From Gellertiella hungarica (lineage in GTDB: Bacteria > Pseudomonadota > Alphaproteobacteria > Rhizobiales > Rhizobiaceae): DNA of 64,000 nucleotides. Below the pieces are notes generated by a model, which ran no database searches, had not been told where the DNA came from, and saw nothing but the letters and a program-made list of their open reading frames with translations. Positions 35,233 to 43,749 of this stretch are shown in pieces (the stretch's first letter is position 1; every line of letters begins with the position of its first letter). The translations under genes and the position numbers were made by a program. The stretch is from contig NZ_JACIEZ010000002.1 of NCBI RefSeq assembly GCF_014197145.1, positions 1 to 64,000 of the forward strand. Reading direction: 5' to 3'.

Positions 35233-36639
35233 ATGGCAGGCAAGCTTCAACCGGGCATGGAGCTCGACGGCTTCACGCTGAAGGAACTCGCCCATACGGG
35301 CGGCATGGCGAGGCTCTGGATCGTCACCCATCCCGACCACGAGGGCGAACTCCTCATGAAGGTGCCGATGATCGGCGAGGGGGATGATCCCGCCGCCATC
35401 GTCAGCTTCGAGATGGAGCAGATGATCCTTCCGCGCCTTTCCGGGCCTCATGTGCCGAAGCACGTCGCCAATGGCGATTTCGCCGTCCATCCCTACATCG
35501 TCATGGAACGCCTGCCCGGCAAATCGCTCTATCCGCGGCTGAAGGAGCTGCCTCTTCCGTGGAAAGAGGTAACGGAAATCGGCGTGAAGATCGCCACCGC
35601 CCTCGATGCCCTCCACCGCCAGCATGTGGTGCATCTGGACCTCAAGCCGTCCAACATCCTCTTCCGGGAGAGCGGCGAGGCGGTGCTGGTCGATTTCGGT
35701 CTGGCGCGGCACAATCTGCTGCCGGACCTGATGGAGGAGGAATTCCGCCTGCCCTATGGCACGGCGCCCTACATGGCACCGGAACAGATCATGCGCATCC
35801 GCAGCGATTACCGCTCGGATCTCTTTGCGCTCGGCTGCCTTCTCTATTTCTTCGCCACCGGCGAGCGGCCCTTCGGCGATCCGCAGCGGCTGAAGGGGCT
35901 GAAGAAGCGCCTCTGGCGCGATCCCATGCCGCCCCGCGCGCTGAAGCGGGACATCCCGCCGGCCCTGCAGGAGGTGATCCTGAGGGCGCTGGAGGTGAAC
36001 CCCAACCGCCGCTTCCCGACGGCGGCGCAGATGGCGGCGGCGCTCAAGGATCTCTCGCAGGTGCCGATCACGCCGCGCGCCACCAAGATGAAGCGCGACC
36101 CCTGCCTGGAGGTGGTCCGCCGCCGCTTCAACCAGGAAGAATTCCAGCCGCCCAAGGCCAAGGACGAGGAGCGCCAGTGGTCCAATGCACCGATCGTTGC
36201 CGTGGCACTCGACCTTAGCGACAGTTCGGAGGACCTGAAGGAATCGCTGCGCGTGACCACGCAGCGCATCCTCGAGAAATCGCCGGAAGCCCGCGTTGCC
36301 TGCATCAACATTCTGAAAATCAACCGCCTCGCGCTCGACAGCACGCTGGACGAGGAGGGGCAGAACAAGCATGTGCAGCGGCTTGTGGAGCTGAAGAGCT
36401 GGGCGGAAGCGCTGAAGGCACCGGAAGGCGCGGTGACCTTCCACGTGCTCGAAGCCGTCTCGCCGGCGGATGCGATCCTCGATTATGCCCGGCAGAACTA
36501 TGTCGACCATATCGTCATGGGCGCACGCGCCGCCTCCACCATGCGCTCGCTGCTCGGCAGCGTGTCGGGCGAAGTGGCGGCCCATGCGCCCTGCACGGTG
36601 ACCGTGGTGAGGAACCGGGCCGCCCCCGCGGGGGAATAG
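35233..36639 (+). CDS. Bifunctional serine/threonine protein kinase/universal stress protein
   Basis: 468 residues in two parts. Residues about 12-290 form a Hanks-type kinase: VAIK-like Lys in LLMKVP near 42, HLDLKPSNILF (catalytic loop, HxDxKxxN) near 135-145, VDFGLARHN (DFG) near 154-162, APYMAPEQ near 177-184. The glycine loop is degenerate (HTGGMARL). Residues about 315-465 are a universal stress protein domain ending VDHIVMGARAASTMRSLLGS and HAPCTVTVV, the nucleotide-binding signature with small changes. The pairing suggests a stress-responsive kinase. No transmembrane segment, so it is cytosolic. The metallophosphoesterase gene is immediately upstream. Confidence 0.9.
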   Translation: MAGKLQPGMELDGFTLKELAHTGGMARLWIVTHPDHEGELLMKVPMIGEGDDPAAIVSFEMEQMILPRLSGPHVPKHVANGDFAVHPYIVMERLPGKSLYPRLKELPLPWKEVTEIGVKIATALDALHRQHVVHLDLKPSNILFRESGEAVLVDFGLARHNLLPDLMEEEFRLPYGTAPYMAPEQIMRIRSDYRSDLFALGCLLYFFATGERPFGDPQRLKGLKKRLWRDPMPPRALKRDIPPALQEVILRALEVNPNRRFPTAAQMAAALKDLSQVPITPRATKMKRDPCLEVVRRRFNQEEFQPPKAKDEERQWSNAPIVAVALDLSDSSEDLKESLRVTTQRILEKSPEARVACINILKINRLALDSTLDEEGQNKHVQRLVELKSWAEALKAPEGAVTFHVLEAVSPADAILDYARQNYVDHIVMGARAASTMRSLLGSVSGEVAAHAPCTVTVVRNRAAPAGE

Positions 36640-36660
36640 GCCCGGCCTTTCCCTCAAGGT

Positions 36661-38319
36661 TCAGAGGCGGATATAGGGCACATCCTTCTTCGCCACCTCG
36701 TCGAGCGCCTCCTCATAGCCCGCATCCGCATAGCGGATGACGCCGAGGGTCGTGTCGTTGGTCATGGCGTGGTCCAGCCGTTCGTCGCCCTCGGGCGTGC
36801 CGTCGGCAATGACGGTCACGCCGCAGCTCGTCATGTAGCCGGAATAGCCGCCGCCGCCGGAATGGACGACGACCAGATCCGCCATGGAGGCCGAGAGCAT
36901 CATGGCATCGATCAGCGGCCAGTCGGCAATCGCGTCCGATCCGTCCTTCATGCCCTCGGTCATGATGTTCGGATGGGCCATCGCCCCGGCATCCAGATGG
37001 TCGCGCGAGAAGGCGACCGGCCCCTTCAGCTCGCGGGAGGCAACGAGCGCATTGACGCGGCGGGCCAGTGCGGTGCGCTCCCCGTGGCCGAGCCAGGCGA
37101 TGCGGGCGGGCAGGCCCTCGAAGGGAATGTTTTCGCGCGCGAGCTTCACCCAGTTGGTGACGATGCGGTTGTCGGGGAACATCTCCAGCAGCAGGTCGTC
37201 GATCCGGGCGATGTCGCTCTCCTCGCCCGAAAGCGCCATCCAGCGATAGGGACCGATCGCCCGGCAGAAGAGCGGCCGCAGATAGGCCTCGGTGAAGATC
37301 GGGATGTCGAAGGCATCGGCAACGCCGCCCTCCCGCGCCTGGGTGCGGATGAGATTGCCGTTGTCGAAGACTTCCGCGCCCGCCTTCTGGAAGGCGAGCA
37401 TGGCCTTCACATGATCGACGATCGAGGCGCGGCTTTCGGCCATCAGCTGTTCCGGCGCCTCCTCGCGCATCCGCCGGGCTTCTGCAAGCGTCCGCGTCTT
37501 CGGCACGTAACCGTAGACGAGGTCATGGGCGGATGTCTGGTCCGTCACGATATCCGGCGTGATGCGGCGGGCGACGATATCCGGATAGATCTCCGCCGCA
37601 TTGCCGACGAGACCGACGGACAGCGCCTTGCCTTCCTTCACCGCCCCGTCGATGAGGGAGAGCGCATGGTCGAGATTGTCGGCGATCATGTCGAGATAGC
37701 CGATCTCCCTGCGCTTCTGCGCCCGGTCCGGATCGACGTCGACGCAGAGGATCGCGGCTTCCGCCATCCGGCCGGCGAGCGGCTGCGCGCCGCCCATGCC
37801 GCCGAGACCCGCCGTCAGGATGAAACGGCCCTTCAGCGAGCCGCCGAAGCGCTTTTCGGCAATGCGCATGAAGATCTCGTAGGTGCCCTGGATCACGCCC
37901 TGGCTGCCGATATACTGCCAGGCGCCGGCGGTGAGACCGCCCCAGCAGATGAGCCCCTTCTTCTGCAGCTCGTAGAAGACCTCCGCCTTCGCCCACTGGC
38001 CGACCATGTTGCAATTGGCCATGATGACGAGCGGGGCCTTCGCATGGGTTTTCACGAGGCCCACCGGCTTGCCGGACTGGATCAGGAGCGTCTGGTCCTC
38101 GTCCATCTCGAGAAGCGTCTTCACGATGGCCGCATGGGCCTTCCAGTTGCGCGCGGCCTTGCCGAGCGCGGCATAGACGATCAGGTTGTCGGGGTCTTCC
38201 CCGACCGAGAGCACGTTTTCGAGCAGGCGCAGCAGCGCTTCCTGGCGCCAGCCCTTGGCGCGCAGCGTGGGGCCGCCGGGAACGGGAAAGTTTGCATGAC
38301 GGGAGGGGCGGGCATTCAT
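36661..38319 (-). CDS. Urocanate hydratase-family protein (likely for a modified urocanate)
   Basis: 552 residues, normal for HutU-type urocanases, which use NAD+ as an electrophile to hydrate urocanate. Clear family segments are KPVGLVKTHAKAPLVIMANCNMVG near 82-105, GRFILTAGLGGMGGAQPLA near 164-182, and the MKDGSDAIADWPL region. Active-site changes are striking: LPARIAWLGHGER has Ala408 where canonical HutU has the Cys known as Cys410 in Pseudomonas, and RDHLDAGAMAHPNIMTE (about 438-454) replaces the usual RDHLD-SGSVASPxRETE, losing an Arg. HHGGG is HSGGG. It is last in a five-gene operon with a MIO-less lyase and hydantoin-type hydrolases, so I infer thiourocanate or another urocanate derivative as substrate. 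Confidence 0.8.
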   Translation of the reverse strand: MNARPSRHANFPVPGGPTLRAKGWRQEALLRLLENVLSVGEDPDNLIVYAALGKAARNWKAHAAIVKTLLEMDEDQTLLIQSGKPVGLVKTHAKAPLVIMANCNMVGQWAKAEVFYELQKKGLICWGGLTAGAWQYIGSQGVIQGTYEIFMRIAEKRFGGSLKGRFILTAGLGGMGGAQPLAGRMAEAAILCVDVDPDRAQKRREIGYLDMIADNLDHALSLIDGAVKEGKALSVGLVGNAAEIYPDIVARRITPDIVTDQTSAHDLVYGYVPKTRTLAEARRMREEAPEQLMAESRASIVDHVKAMLAFQKAGAEVFDNGNLIRTQAREGGVADAFDIPIFTEAYLRPLFCRAIGPYRWMALSGEESDIARIDDLLLEMFPDNRIVTNWVKLARENIPFEGLPARIAWLGHGERTALARRVNALVASRELKGPVAFSRDHLDAGAMAHPNIMTEGMKDGSDAIADWPLIDAMMLSASMADLVVVHSGGGGYSGYMTSCGVTVIADGTPEGDERLDHAMTNDTTLGVIRYADAGYEEALDEVAKKDVPYIRL

Positions 38320-38331
38320 GATTTTCTCTCC

Positions 38332-39429
38332 TCAGGCCTTGGCAGACAGCGCATAGCGGGCGATCTCGATGCCCATGGCCTTTTCGCAGACGGGATAGAC
38401 GCTCGGGTCGAGCACGCTTGCCGAAAGCGGAATGATATCCATCGGCACATGCAGCACATGCACGGTCATGCCCTCCCTCAGCTGGCCGACGCTCAAGGGC
38501 TCGGCTTCCTCGGACAGCGTGGTGATGACGGAGGGGAAGGTGGCAAGCCGCGCGCCGTCCGCATCGTCCACGGCCATGTATTCGTTCATGACGTGCAGCG
38601 TGCGGGCGGAAGCGCCCGTGCCGATCGTCACCGTGCCGATGTCGAAGGCTTCCTTCGTATAGACCACGTCCTTCTTCGTGATCACCCCTGAGGTGAGAAT
38701 ATGCCCGCCGGTGACCTTGCAGATCGCGTCGATGACGGCGGTGGCATTCTTCTTCTCGGCCTCGATGATCGCCTCGCCGAGGTCAAGCGCCATGGAAATG
38801 CCGCCGAGCGCCGCGTTCTTCTTCACATAGGATGCGCGCAAGGGATTGCGGGCCGACGCGATGAAGCCGCCGGACTGGTCGGAGGCTGCGCGCAGCACGG
38901 GCGAGATCTTTGCGGTGGCGCCGCGCACCACGAGCTCGATATAGCGGTTTTCGTCGCGATTGCCGCCGGCTGCCGTCTGGATCATCTGTTCCGGCGAGCC
39001 CGCCATGCCGATCGAACCCATGTCGCCGGTCGGATGGGCGCGGATATCGCCCACCGCATCCACCACCTTGGTGCCGAGGATGGCGGACGGCAGCCAGGCG
39101 TTCAGCGTCGAGGACTTGCCGTTCTGGCCGATGATGAGACCGGTGATCTTCTCGCCCAGCGCCTCCTGCAGGAGGGAGACGGCGCGGACATAATCGACGC
39201 CGCGCATTTCCCAGGGCGTGGTGGAGGCCGGAGCGCCGATGGCGGCGGCGGTCGCGACCCAGTCGTTCTCGTCGAGTTCGTCGATGGACACCAGTTCCGG
39301 CTTGCCGATGGAAACGGCCGCATAGCCCAGCATCCGGCCGTGATCGGCCCAGCCGCCGCCGCCCGCGGCATAGACGGAACCGCCCTTCACCGCTGCTTCC
39401 ACATCCTTCTCGACCAGTATCCGTCCCAT
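38332..39429 (-). CDS. DUF917 family protein (possible thiohydantoin desulfurase-type step)
   Basis: 365 residues, the usual DUF917 length. Family marks are VYAAGGGGWADHGRMLG near 20-36, the IGMAGSPEQMIQTAAGG segment near 138-154, and SVLDPSVYPVCEKAMGIE near the C-terminus. DUF917 proteins are often found next to hydantoinases and amidohydrolases and lack a well-established general activity. In this operon every other gene has an obvious step in a lyase-hydratase-hydantoinase-carbamoylase route, so DUF917 is the best candidate for the remaining step, removal of the 2-substituent (for example sulfur) from the hydantoin-like ring. This is inference. Confidence 0.75.
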   Translation of the reverse strand: MGRILVEKDVEAAVKGGSVYAAGGGGWADHGRMLGYAAVSIGKPELVSIDELDENDWVATAAAIGAPASTTPWEMRGVDYVRAVSLLQEALGEKITGLIIGQNGKSSTLNAWLPSAILGTKVVDAVGDIRAHPTGDMGSIGMAGSPEQMIQTAAGGNRDENRYIELVVRGATAKISPVLRAASDQSGGFIASARNPLRASYVKKNAALGGISMALDLGEAIIEAEKKNATAVIDAICKVTGGHILTSGVITKKDVVYTKEAFDIGTVTIGTGASARTLHVMNEYMAVDDADGARLATFPSVITTLSEEAEPLSVGQLREGMTVHVLHVPMDIIPLSASVLDPSVYPVCEKAMGIEIARYALSAKA

Positions 39430-39445
39430 CTTTCTTCCCTTTGTC

Positions 39446-40690
39446 TCAAGCCTGTTTGTCGAGGGCGATCACCGCCTCGAAGAGCACTTCCGCGCCAAGC
39501 GCGATGGCATCGTTTTCCGTCCATTCCTCCGGCGCGTGGCTGAGGCCGTCCTTGCTGGCGACGAAGATCATCGCGGCAGGCGCCTTGCGCGCCACCCAGG
39601 CGGCATCGTGGCCAGCCCCCGAGGCGAGCGGCCGGTGCGTCGCGCCGATCCGGTCGCAGGCGCCGCGCAGCAGATCGAGAAGGTTCGCATCGGAAGGCAC
39701 CGCCGCATTGTCGGAAATCACGACCGGTTCGGGCACCGAGACCCCTTCCGCGCCATCCATGCGGGCGGCTTCCGCCTTCACCCAGGCCAGGAAGGCCTCC
39801 ATGTCCGGCCGATGCTCGGCGCGGGCGTCGATGAGGAGCCGGACCTTTGCCGGCACCACGTTTGCGGCATTCGGCTCCATGCGGAACTCGCCGACGGTCG
39901 CGGCAAAATGGCGGGGCTGGCTCGCCAGCACGCGGGCCGCCTCGTCCACCTTCTGGACGAAACGGGATGCGGCAACCAGCGCATCGGCCCGAGCGCCCAT
40001 CGGCGTCGTACCCGCATGGCCGGGCTGGCCGTTGAAGGTGAGCTCGATGCGGGTAATGCCGGAGATCGCCCCGACAATCCCGATGTCGATGCCTTCGCGC
40101 TCCAGCACCGGGCCCTGCTCGATATGCAGCTCGAGAAAGCCCTTGATCTCGGGGACCGTGAGCGAACGCAGCGTCGATGGATCGCCGCCCACCTCGCGGA
40201 TCGCCTCGGCAAGCGTGCGCCCGCCTTCCACCCGCTCCAGCCATCCGTCCGGAAACTGGCCGGTCAACCCGCGGCTGCCGACGCAGGAAACGCCGAAGGC
40301 CGAAACCTCTTCCGCCAGGAAATCCACGACGACCAGATCGTGCTCCAGCTCGATCCCCCGGTCGGCGAGCGCGCGGGCGACTTCGAGCCCGACGACCACA
40401 CCGGCAATCCCGTCGAACCTGCCGCCATCCGGCACCGTGTCCGAATGGGAGCCGAGCATGATCGCCTTGCGCGACGACTTGCCCTTGCGAAGTCCCAGCA
40501 GGTTGCCCGCGGCATCGATGCGGGTTTCGAGGCCTGCTTCCCGCATCCGTTTTTCAATGAGGGCGCGGCCTTCCAGGAACAGCGGCGTGAAGGAGCGGCG
40601 CGTCCAGGGACGCCCGGGTTCGGTAATGGCGGCGAGTTCGGCAATGTCGCGCTCGATACGGGCGGCGTTGACGGAGAGATTGCGGTTCAT
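39446..40690 (-). CDS. M20-family Zn-dependent hydrolase (N-carbamoyl-L-amino acid hydrolase/allantoate amidohydrolase type)
   Basis: 414 residues, normal for the hydantoinase/carbamoylase branch of peptidase M20. The bimetal ligands are visible: GSHSDTVPDGGRFDGIAG near 83-100 (H and D), the catalytic pair Glu-Glu in DFLAEEVSAFG near 125-135, ELHIEQGPVLE near 192-202, and the C-terminal GAGHDAAWVARKAPAAMIF near 357-375. In this operon the expected substrate is N-carbamoyl-glutamate, giving glutamate, ammonia and CO2. Substrate choice within the branch (carbamoyl amino acid, allantoate, ureidoglycine) is not readable with certainty. Confidence 0.82.
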   Translation of the reverse strand: MNRNLSVNAARIERDIAELAAITEPGRPWTRRSFTPLFLEGRALIEKRMREAGLETRIDAAGNLLGLRKGKSSRKAIMLGSHSDTVPDGGRFDGIAGVVVGLEVARALADRGIELEHDLVVVDFLAEEVSAFGVSCVGSRGLTGQFPDGWLERVEGGRTLAEAIREVGGDPSTLRSLTVPEIKGFLELHIEQGPVLEREGIDIGIVGAISGITRIELTFNGQPGHAGTTPMGARADALVAASRFVQKVDEAARVLASQPRHFAATVGEFRMEPNAANVVPAKVRLLIDARAEHRPDMEAFLAWVKAEAARMDGAEGVSVPEPVVISDNAAVPSDANLLDLLRGACDRIGATHRPLASGAGHDAAWVARKAPAAMIFVASKDGLSHAPEEWTENDAIALGAEVLFEAVIALDKQA

Positions 40691-40707
40691 GGAGAGACTT
40701 TCGGATA

Positions 40708-42069
40708 TCAGCGGTTGACCGGTGGGCGGACGAAGCGGCCGGTTCCGGGTTTGGCGGTCACGCGGCTGCCGTCGAAGGCAAGGGCGCCGCGAAGCCAGGT
40801 GCCGCCCACGGTGTAGGGAAGCCGGATTCCGTCATAGGGGCTCCAGTCCACCACCGTGTGGCCGGATTCCGATGCGGAATAGACCTTTTCCTCGGGTACA
40901 AGCACGGTGATATCGGCATCGCGGCCCACCTTCAGCGCGCCCTTCACGTGATCGAGGCGGAAATGCTTCGCCGGATTCTCCGCCATCAGCCGGGCCGCCC
41001 AGGTGAGCGAGATGTCCCGCTCAATGGCACCCTTGACGAAGAGCGGGATCATCACCTCAAGCCCCGGCACGCCGGAGGAATTGGCGAGCATGTCGGGATT
41101 GGTCTTGCGATTCTCGGACCAGGCGACGTGATCGGTCGAGACGAGCCAGACGAGACCGTTGCGTACCCGGTCCCAGACGGCTTCCACCTCCTTTCGGGGG
41201 CGGAGCGGCGGGTTGATCTTCGCCTTGCCGCCGAGGCGGGCGACATCATTGTCCTCGTCGAGCGTCAGGTAATGGATGCAGCATTCCACCGTCGCCTCGA
41301 AACCGTCGAGGCGATAGGCGGCCGCAATGTCGTAACCCCGGGCGAGCGAGCAATGCACCACATGGGCGGGGCAGCCGGTCTGGGCGCCCGTCTCGAAGAT
41401 GGTGTGCATCGCAAGCAGCTCGGAAAGCGGCGGACGGGAGAGCCCATGCGCCCGCCAGTCCGTGATGCCCGAGGCCTTCACCCGCTCCATGTAGATCCGC
41501 ACCGTCTCGTCGTCCTCGTTGTGGACGCCGGCGGTCAGCCCGGTCTTGGCGATCTCCGAAAAGGCATCGGCGAGCATCGGCGGCGTGATGCGGGGAAAGC
41601 GCTTGGGGTCGGTGCCGAAGGTGGAGAACTTGAAGGCGGCCACGCCGGCTTCCGCCTGTTCGGCGATGCGGGCCGCGCCTTCCAGCGGGTCGATGGTGCC
41701 GTAGAGCGCGAAATCGACGCGGGCCTGCGGGCTCGCATGGTCGATCTTCCATTTCACCGCTTCCGCCGAGCAGACGAGATTGCCCTCGTCATAGGGCATG
41801 TCGACAATGGTGGTGACGCCGCCGGCCGCCGCCGCGTTGGTCGACCAGATGAAGTCTTCCTGGTTCTTCTGCGAGAGCGAATGCACCTGCGCATCGATGG
41901 CGCCGGGCAGGATGAGGCCCTGGCCGAAGTCCTGCCTTTCGCCTGCGGCAGGGGCGGGGCCTTCGCCCACATGGGCAATCAGCCCGTCGCGAACGGCAAC
42001 ATAGCCCTTCTCGATGATGCGGTCCGGGAGGACGACCTTGCCGGAAAGTACGAGATCGAAATCAGCCAT
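40708..42069 (-). CDS. Cyclic amidohydrolase (hydantoinase/allantoinase-like) with an altered metal ligand
   Basis: 453 residues, the usual length of the family that opens hydantoin, dihydropyrimidine and allantoin rings. Motifs: LPGAIDAQVHS at 54-64, where Gln61 stands in for the first His of the normal DxHxH metal pair; FKFSTFG near 145 with the carbamylated Lys; GVHNEDDE near 184; HVVHCS near 238; and STDHVAWS near 311 with the metal Asp. All other ligands are kept, so the Gln is specific. In the proposed pathway it would hydrolyse the hydantoin-propionate ring. The gene is 17 bp from the M20 gene and 12 bp from the lyase gene, same operon. Confidence 0.8.
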   Translation of the reverse strand: MADFDLVLSGKVVLPDRIIEKGYVAVRDGLIAHVGEGPAPAAGERQDFGQGLILPGAIDAQVHSLSQKNQEDFIWSTNAAAAGGVTTIVDMPYDEGNLVCSAEAVKWKIDHASPQARVDFALYGTIDPLEGAARIAEQAEAGVAAFKFSTFGTDPKRFPRITPPMLADAFSEIAKTGLTAGVHNEDDETVRIYMERVKASGITDWRAHGLSRPPLSELLAMHTIFETGAQTGCPAHVVHCSLARGYDIAAAYRLDGFEATVECCIHYLTLDEDNDVARLGGKAKINPPLRPRKEVEAVWDRVRNGLVWLVSTDHVAWSENRKTNPDMLANSSGVPGLEVMIPLFVKGAIERDISLTWAARLMAENPAKHFRLDHVKGALKVGRDADITVLVPEEKVYSASESGHTVVDWSPYDGIRLPYTVGGTWLRGALAFDGSRVTAKPGTGRFVRPPVNR

Positions 42070-42081
42070 GTCCGGTCCTCC

Positions 42082-43653
42082 TCAGGCGACCTTGCGTTCC
42101 GTGCTGCTGGCGGCGGTGGGGCCGAGCGCGAAGAAATCGTCGACGGCGGGAAGCGGCGCCACATCCATCAGCCGGCGCATGAAGGCTTCGGAGGCGAGCT
42201 CCATCTCGATGGCCTCGATCTCGCAGGAGAGCGCCCGGTCGACGGTGAGGAAGGCGGCATGCTTGCGCACCACGCGGTAAAGTTCCGCGGCCGTGCCTTC
42301 CGGAGCCATGCCGAGAATGTCGAGCGCCTGGGCCGCCAGCATCGCCTCGATGGCGGCCAGACGCTTCAGCGCCTCCATCTGCCGGTCGAGCCGGTCGATG
42401 ACGAGCGGCAGGAAGGCCGCCTCGTCCTCCAGCCCGCCCGCCACGACGAGCGATTGGGCCGAAACCGGGTTCGACATGGACAAGACGCGGGAGAAGATCT
42501 CGCCCGCGAGCTTGATCATCGGTCCGAAACCGGTGGCGATCGCGCCCTTCGGCACCAGGTTCACCGGCAGGTCCGCCCGCATGCCATTCCCGAGCAGGAC
42601 GCAGCGGTTGAAGGTGTTGCGCGCGGCATGCGCCATGCAGAGCGCGGAGGATTCCAGAAGCAGCGTCACGTCGAGCGGCAGCGAGCCGCCCGAGGTGAGG
42701 ATCTTGCCGCCGGCAATGACGGGGTTGTCGTCGGGGCGCGCGGTCGCGGAGACGATGCGGAAGCCGGAGGCCATGAGGCTTTCGAAGACGGCGCCGAAGA
42801 CCTGCGCGATCATGCGGACGCTCAGGGGATCCTGAATATGGGTGGTGATGCTCCAGTCCCAGGGTTTCGCCGCCTCCAGCAGCCAGGCGCCCGTCTGCGC
42901 CTCGCGCGGCGTGCCGACCGCGGTGACCGCCTCCCACGGGGCCCGGGATGCGCCGAGGGCGCCGCAGGCGAGAAGCCCCGTTGCCAGCAGCACGCGGATC
43001 GATGTCACGGCATGGCGCAGGGTCTCCGCCGCATTGGCAAAGCTCACCGCATTGACGCCCAGCGCGGCAAGCGCATCGCGCGGCGCCATGGTGAGCGGCT
43101 TCAGGCCGGCCGCGGCCAGCGCTTCGGAGGCCTGCATGCGCCGGCCGCGATAGACCGCCTCGCCGTCGCCGACGAGGACCGCGCCGATCTGCCCCATGAG
43201 CCCGATATCGCCGCAGCCGATCGAACCGGTCTTGCGCACGACCGGAATGAGATCGTGTTCGAGGAGCGTGAGGAAGGCCCCGACCAGCTCCGGCGAGCAG
43301 CCCACATGGCCGGTCAGCGCCGTGTTGATGCGGATGGCCATGGCATTGCGCACCACGGATGTCGGAAAGGCCGGGCCGGTGCCGAAATGATGGGCGCGGA
43401 CGAGCCCGAGATTGAAGGCGTTGATCGCATCCGCCGACCATTCCACGTCCTTCATGGCGCCGACCCCGGTCGTCGCGCCATAGACGGGCTGGCCGGCGGC
43501 AATCGCCGCCTCCAGCACCTCGCGGGCCGCAACCACGCGCCCCATCCCTTCGCCGCTTGCGCGGACGCTCATCCGGCCCGCGCCGATCTCCACCATCTTC
43601 GAAAAGCCGATGGGTTGGCCGTTGAGTTCCACCGTTGCCGATGCCGTGTTCAT
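42082..43653 (-). CDS. Histidine/aromatic ammonia-lyase homologue lacking the MIO triad (ergothionase-like)
   Basis: 523 residues, full HAL length, first gene of the operon. Lyase-family signatures are kept: VYGATTGVGAMKD near 56-68, FNLGLVRAHHFGTGP near 78-92, and the long helix RPDDNPVIAGGKILTSGG. The cofactor motif is not. Canonical enzymes have GSxGASGD with Ala-Ser-Gly cyclising to MIO; here the aligned stretch is TGSIGCGD with Gly146-Cys147-Gly148. A lyase without MIO cannot easily eliminate ammonia but can eliminate a quaternary trimethylammonium group. Ergothionase, which turns ergothioneine into thiourocanate and trimethylamine, is a MIO-less member of this family. Ergothioneine or a related histidine betaine is therefore the best-fitting substrate. 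Confidence 0.78.
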   Translation of the reverse strand: MNTASATVELNGQPIGFSKMVEIGAGRMSVRASGEGMGRVVAAREVLEAAIAAGQPVYGATTGVGAMKDVEWSADAINAFNLGLVRAHHFGTGPAFPTSVVRNAMAIRINTALTGHVGCSPELVGAFLTLLEHDLIPVVRKTGSIGCGDIGLMGQIGAVLVGDGEAVYRGRRMQASEALAAAGLKPLTMAPRDALAALGVNAVSFANAAETLRHAVTSIRVLLATGLLACGALGASRAPWEAVTAVGTPREAQTGAWLLEAAKPWDWSITTHIQDPLSVRMIAQVFGAVFESLMASGFRIVSATARPDDNPVIAGGKILTSGGSLPLDVTLLLESSALCMAHAARNTFNRCVLLGNGMRADLPVNLVPKGAIATGFGPMIKLAGEIFSRVLSMSNPVSAQSLVVAGGLEDEAAFLPLVIDRLDRQMEALKRLAAIEAMLAAQALDILGMAPEGTAAELYRVVRKHAAFLTVDRALSCEIEAIEMELASEAFMRRLMDVAPLPAVDDFFALGPTAASSTERKVA

Positions 43654-43698
43654 GCGTGCCCCTCATTCTCTCCCGGGAAGACTAGGCGATAATCCTGA

Positions 43699-43716
43699 TT
43701 TGTGGCATATCCCAAA
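43699..43716. promoter_or_regulatory. Candidate LysR-type operator between the lyase operon and its regulator
   Basis: The 96-bp divergent gap holds TTTGTGGCATATCCCAAA, an imperfect inverted repeat with TTTG/CAAA ends and an AT centre. It includes a T-N11-A core (43703-43715) as preferred by LysR proteins. It is in the position expected for an autoregulated divergent promoter. Confidence 0.4.
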
Positions 43717-43749
43717 AGATGAACACATGATGCAGAGAAGGGCACGCCC

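Noticed and set aside
36661-43653. Ordinary histidine utilisation (hut) operon
   Set aside because: No hutI, hutG or hutF; the lyase lacks the MIO triad and the urocanase lacks its active-site Cys.
40858-43692. A 944-codon open plus-strand frame
   Set aside because: Antisense to the cyclic amidohydrolase and lyase genes, which have complete family motifs; no motif in the antisense product.
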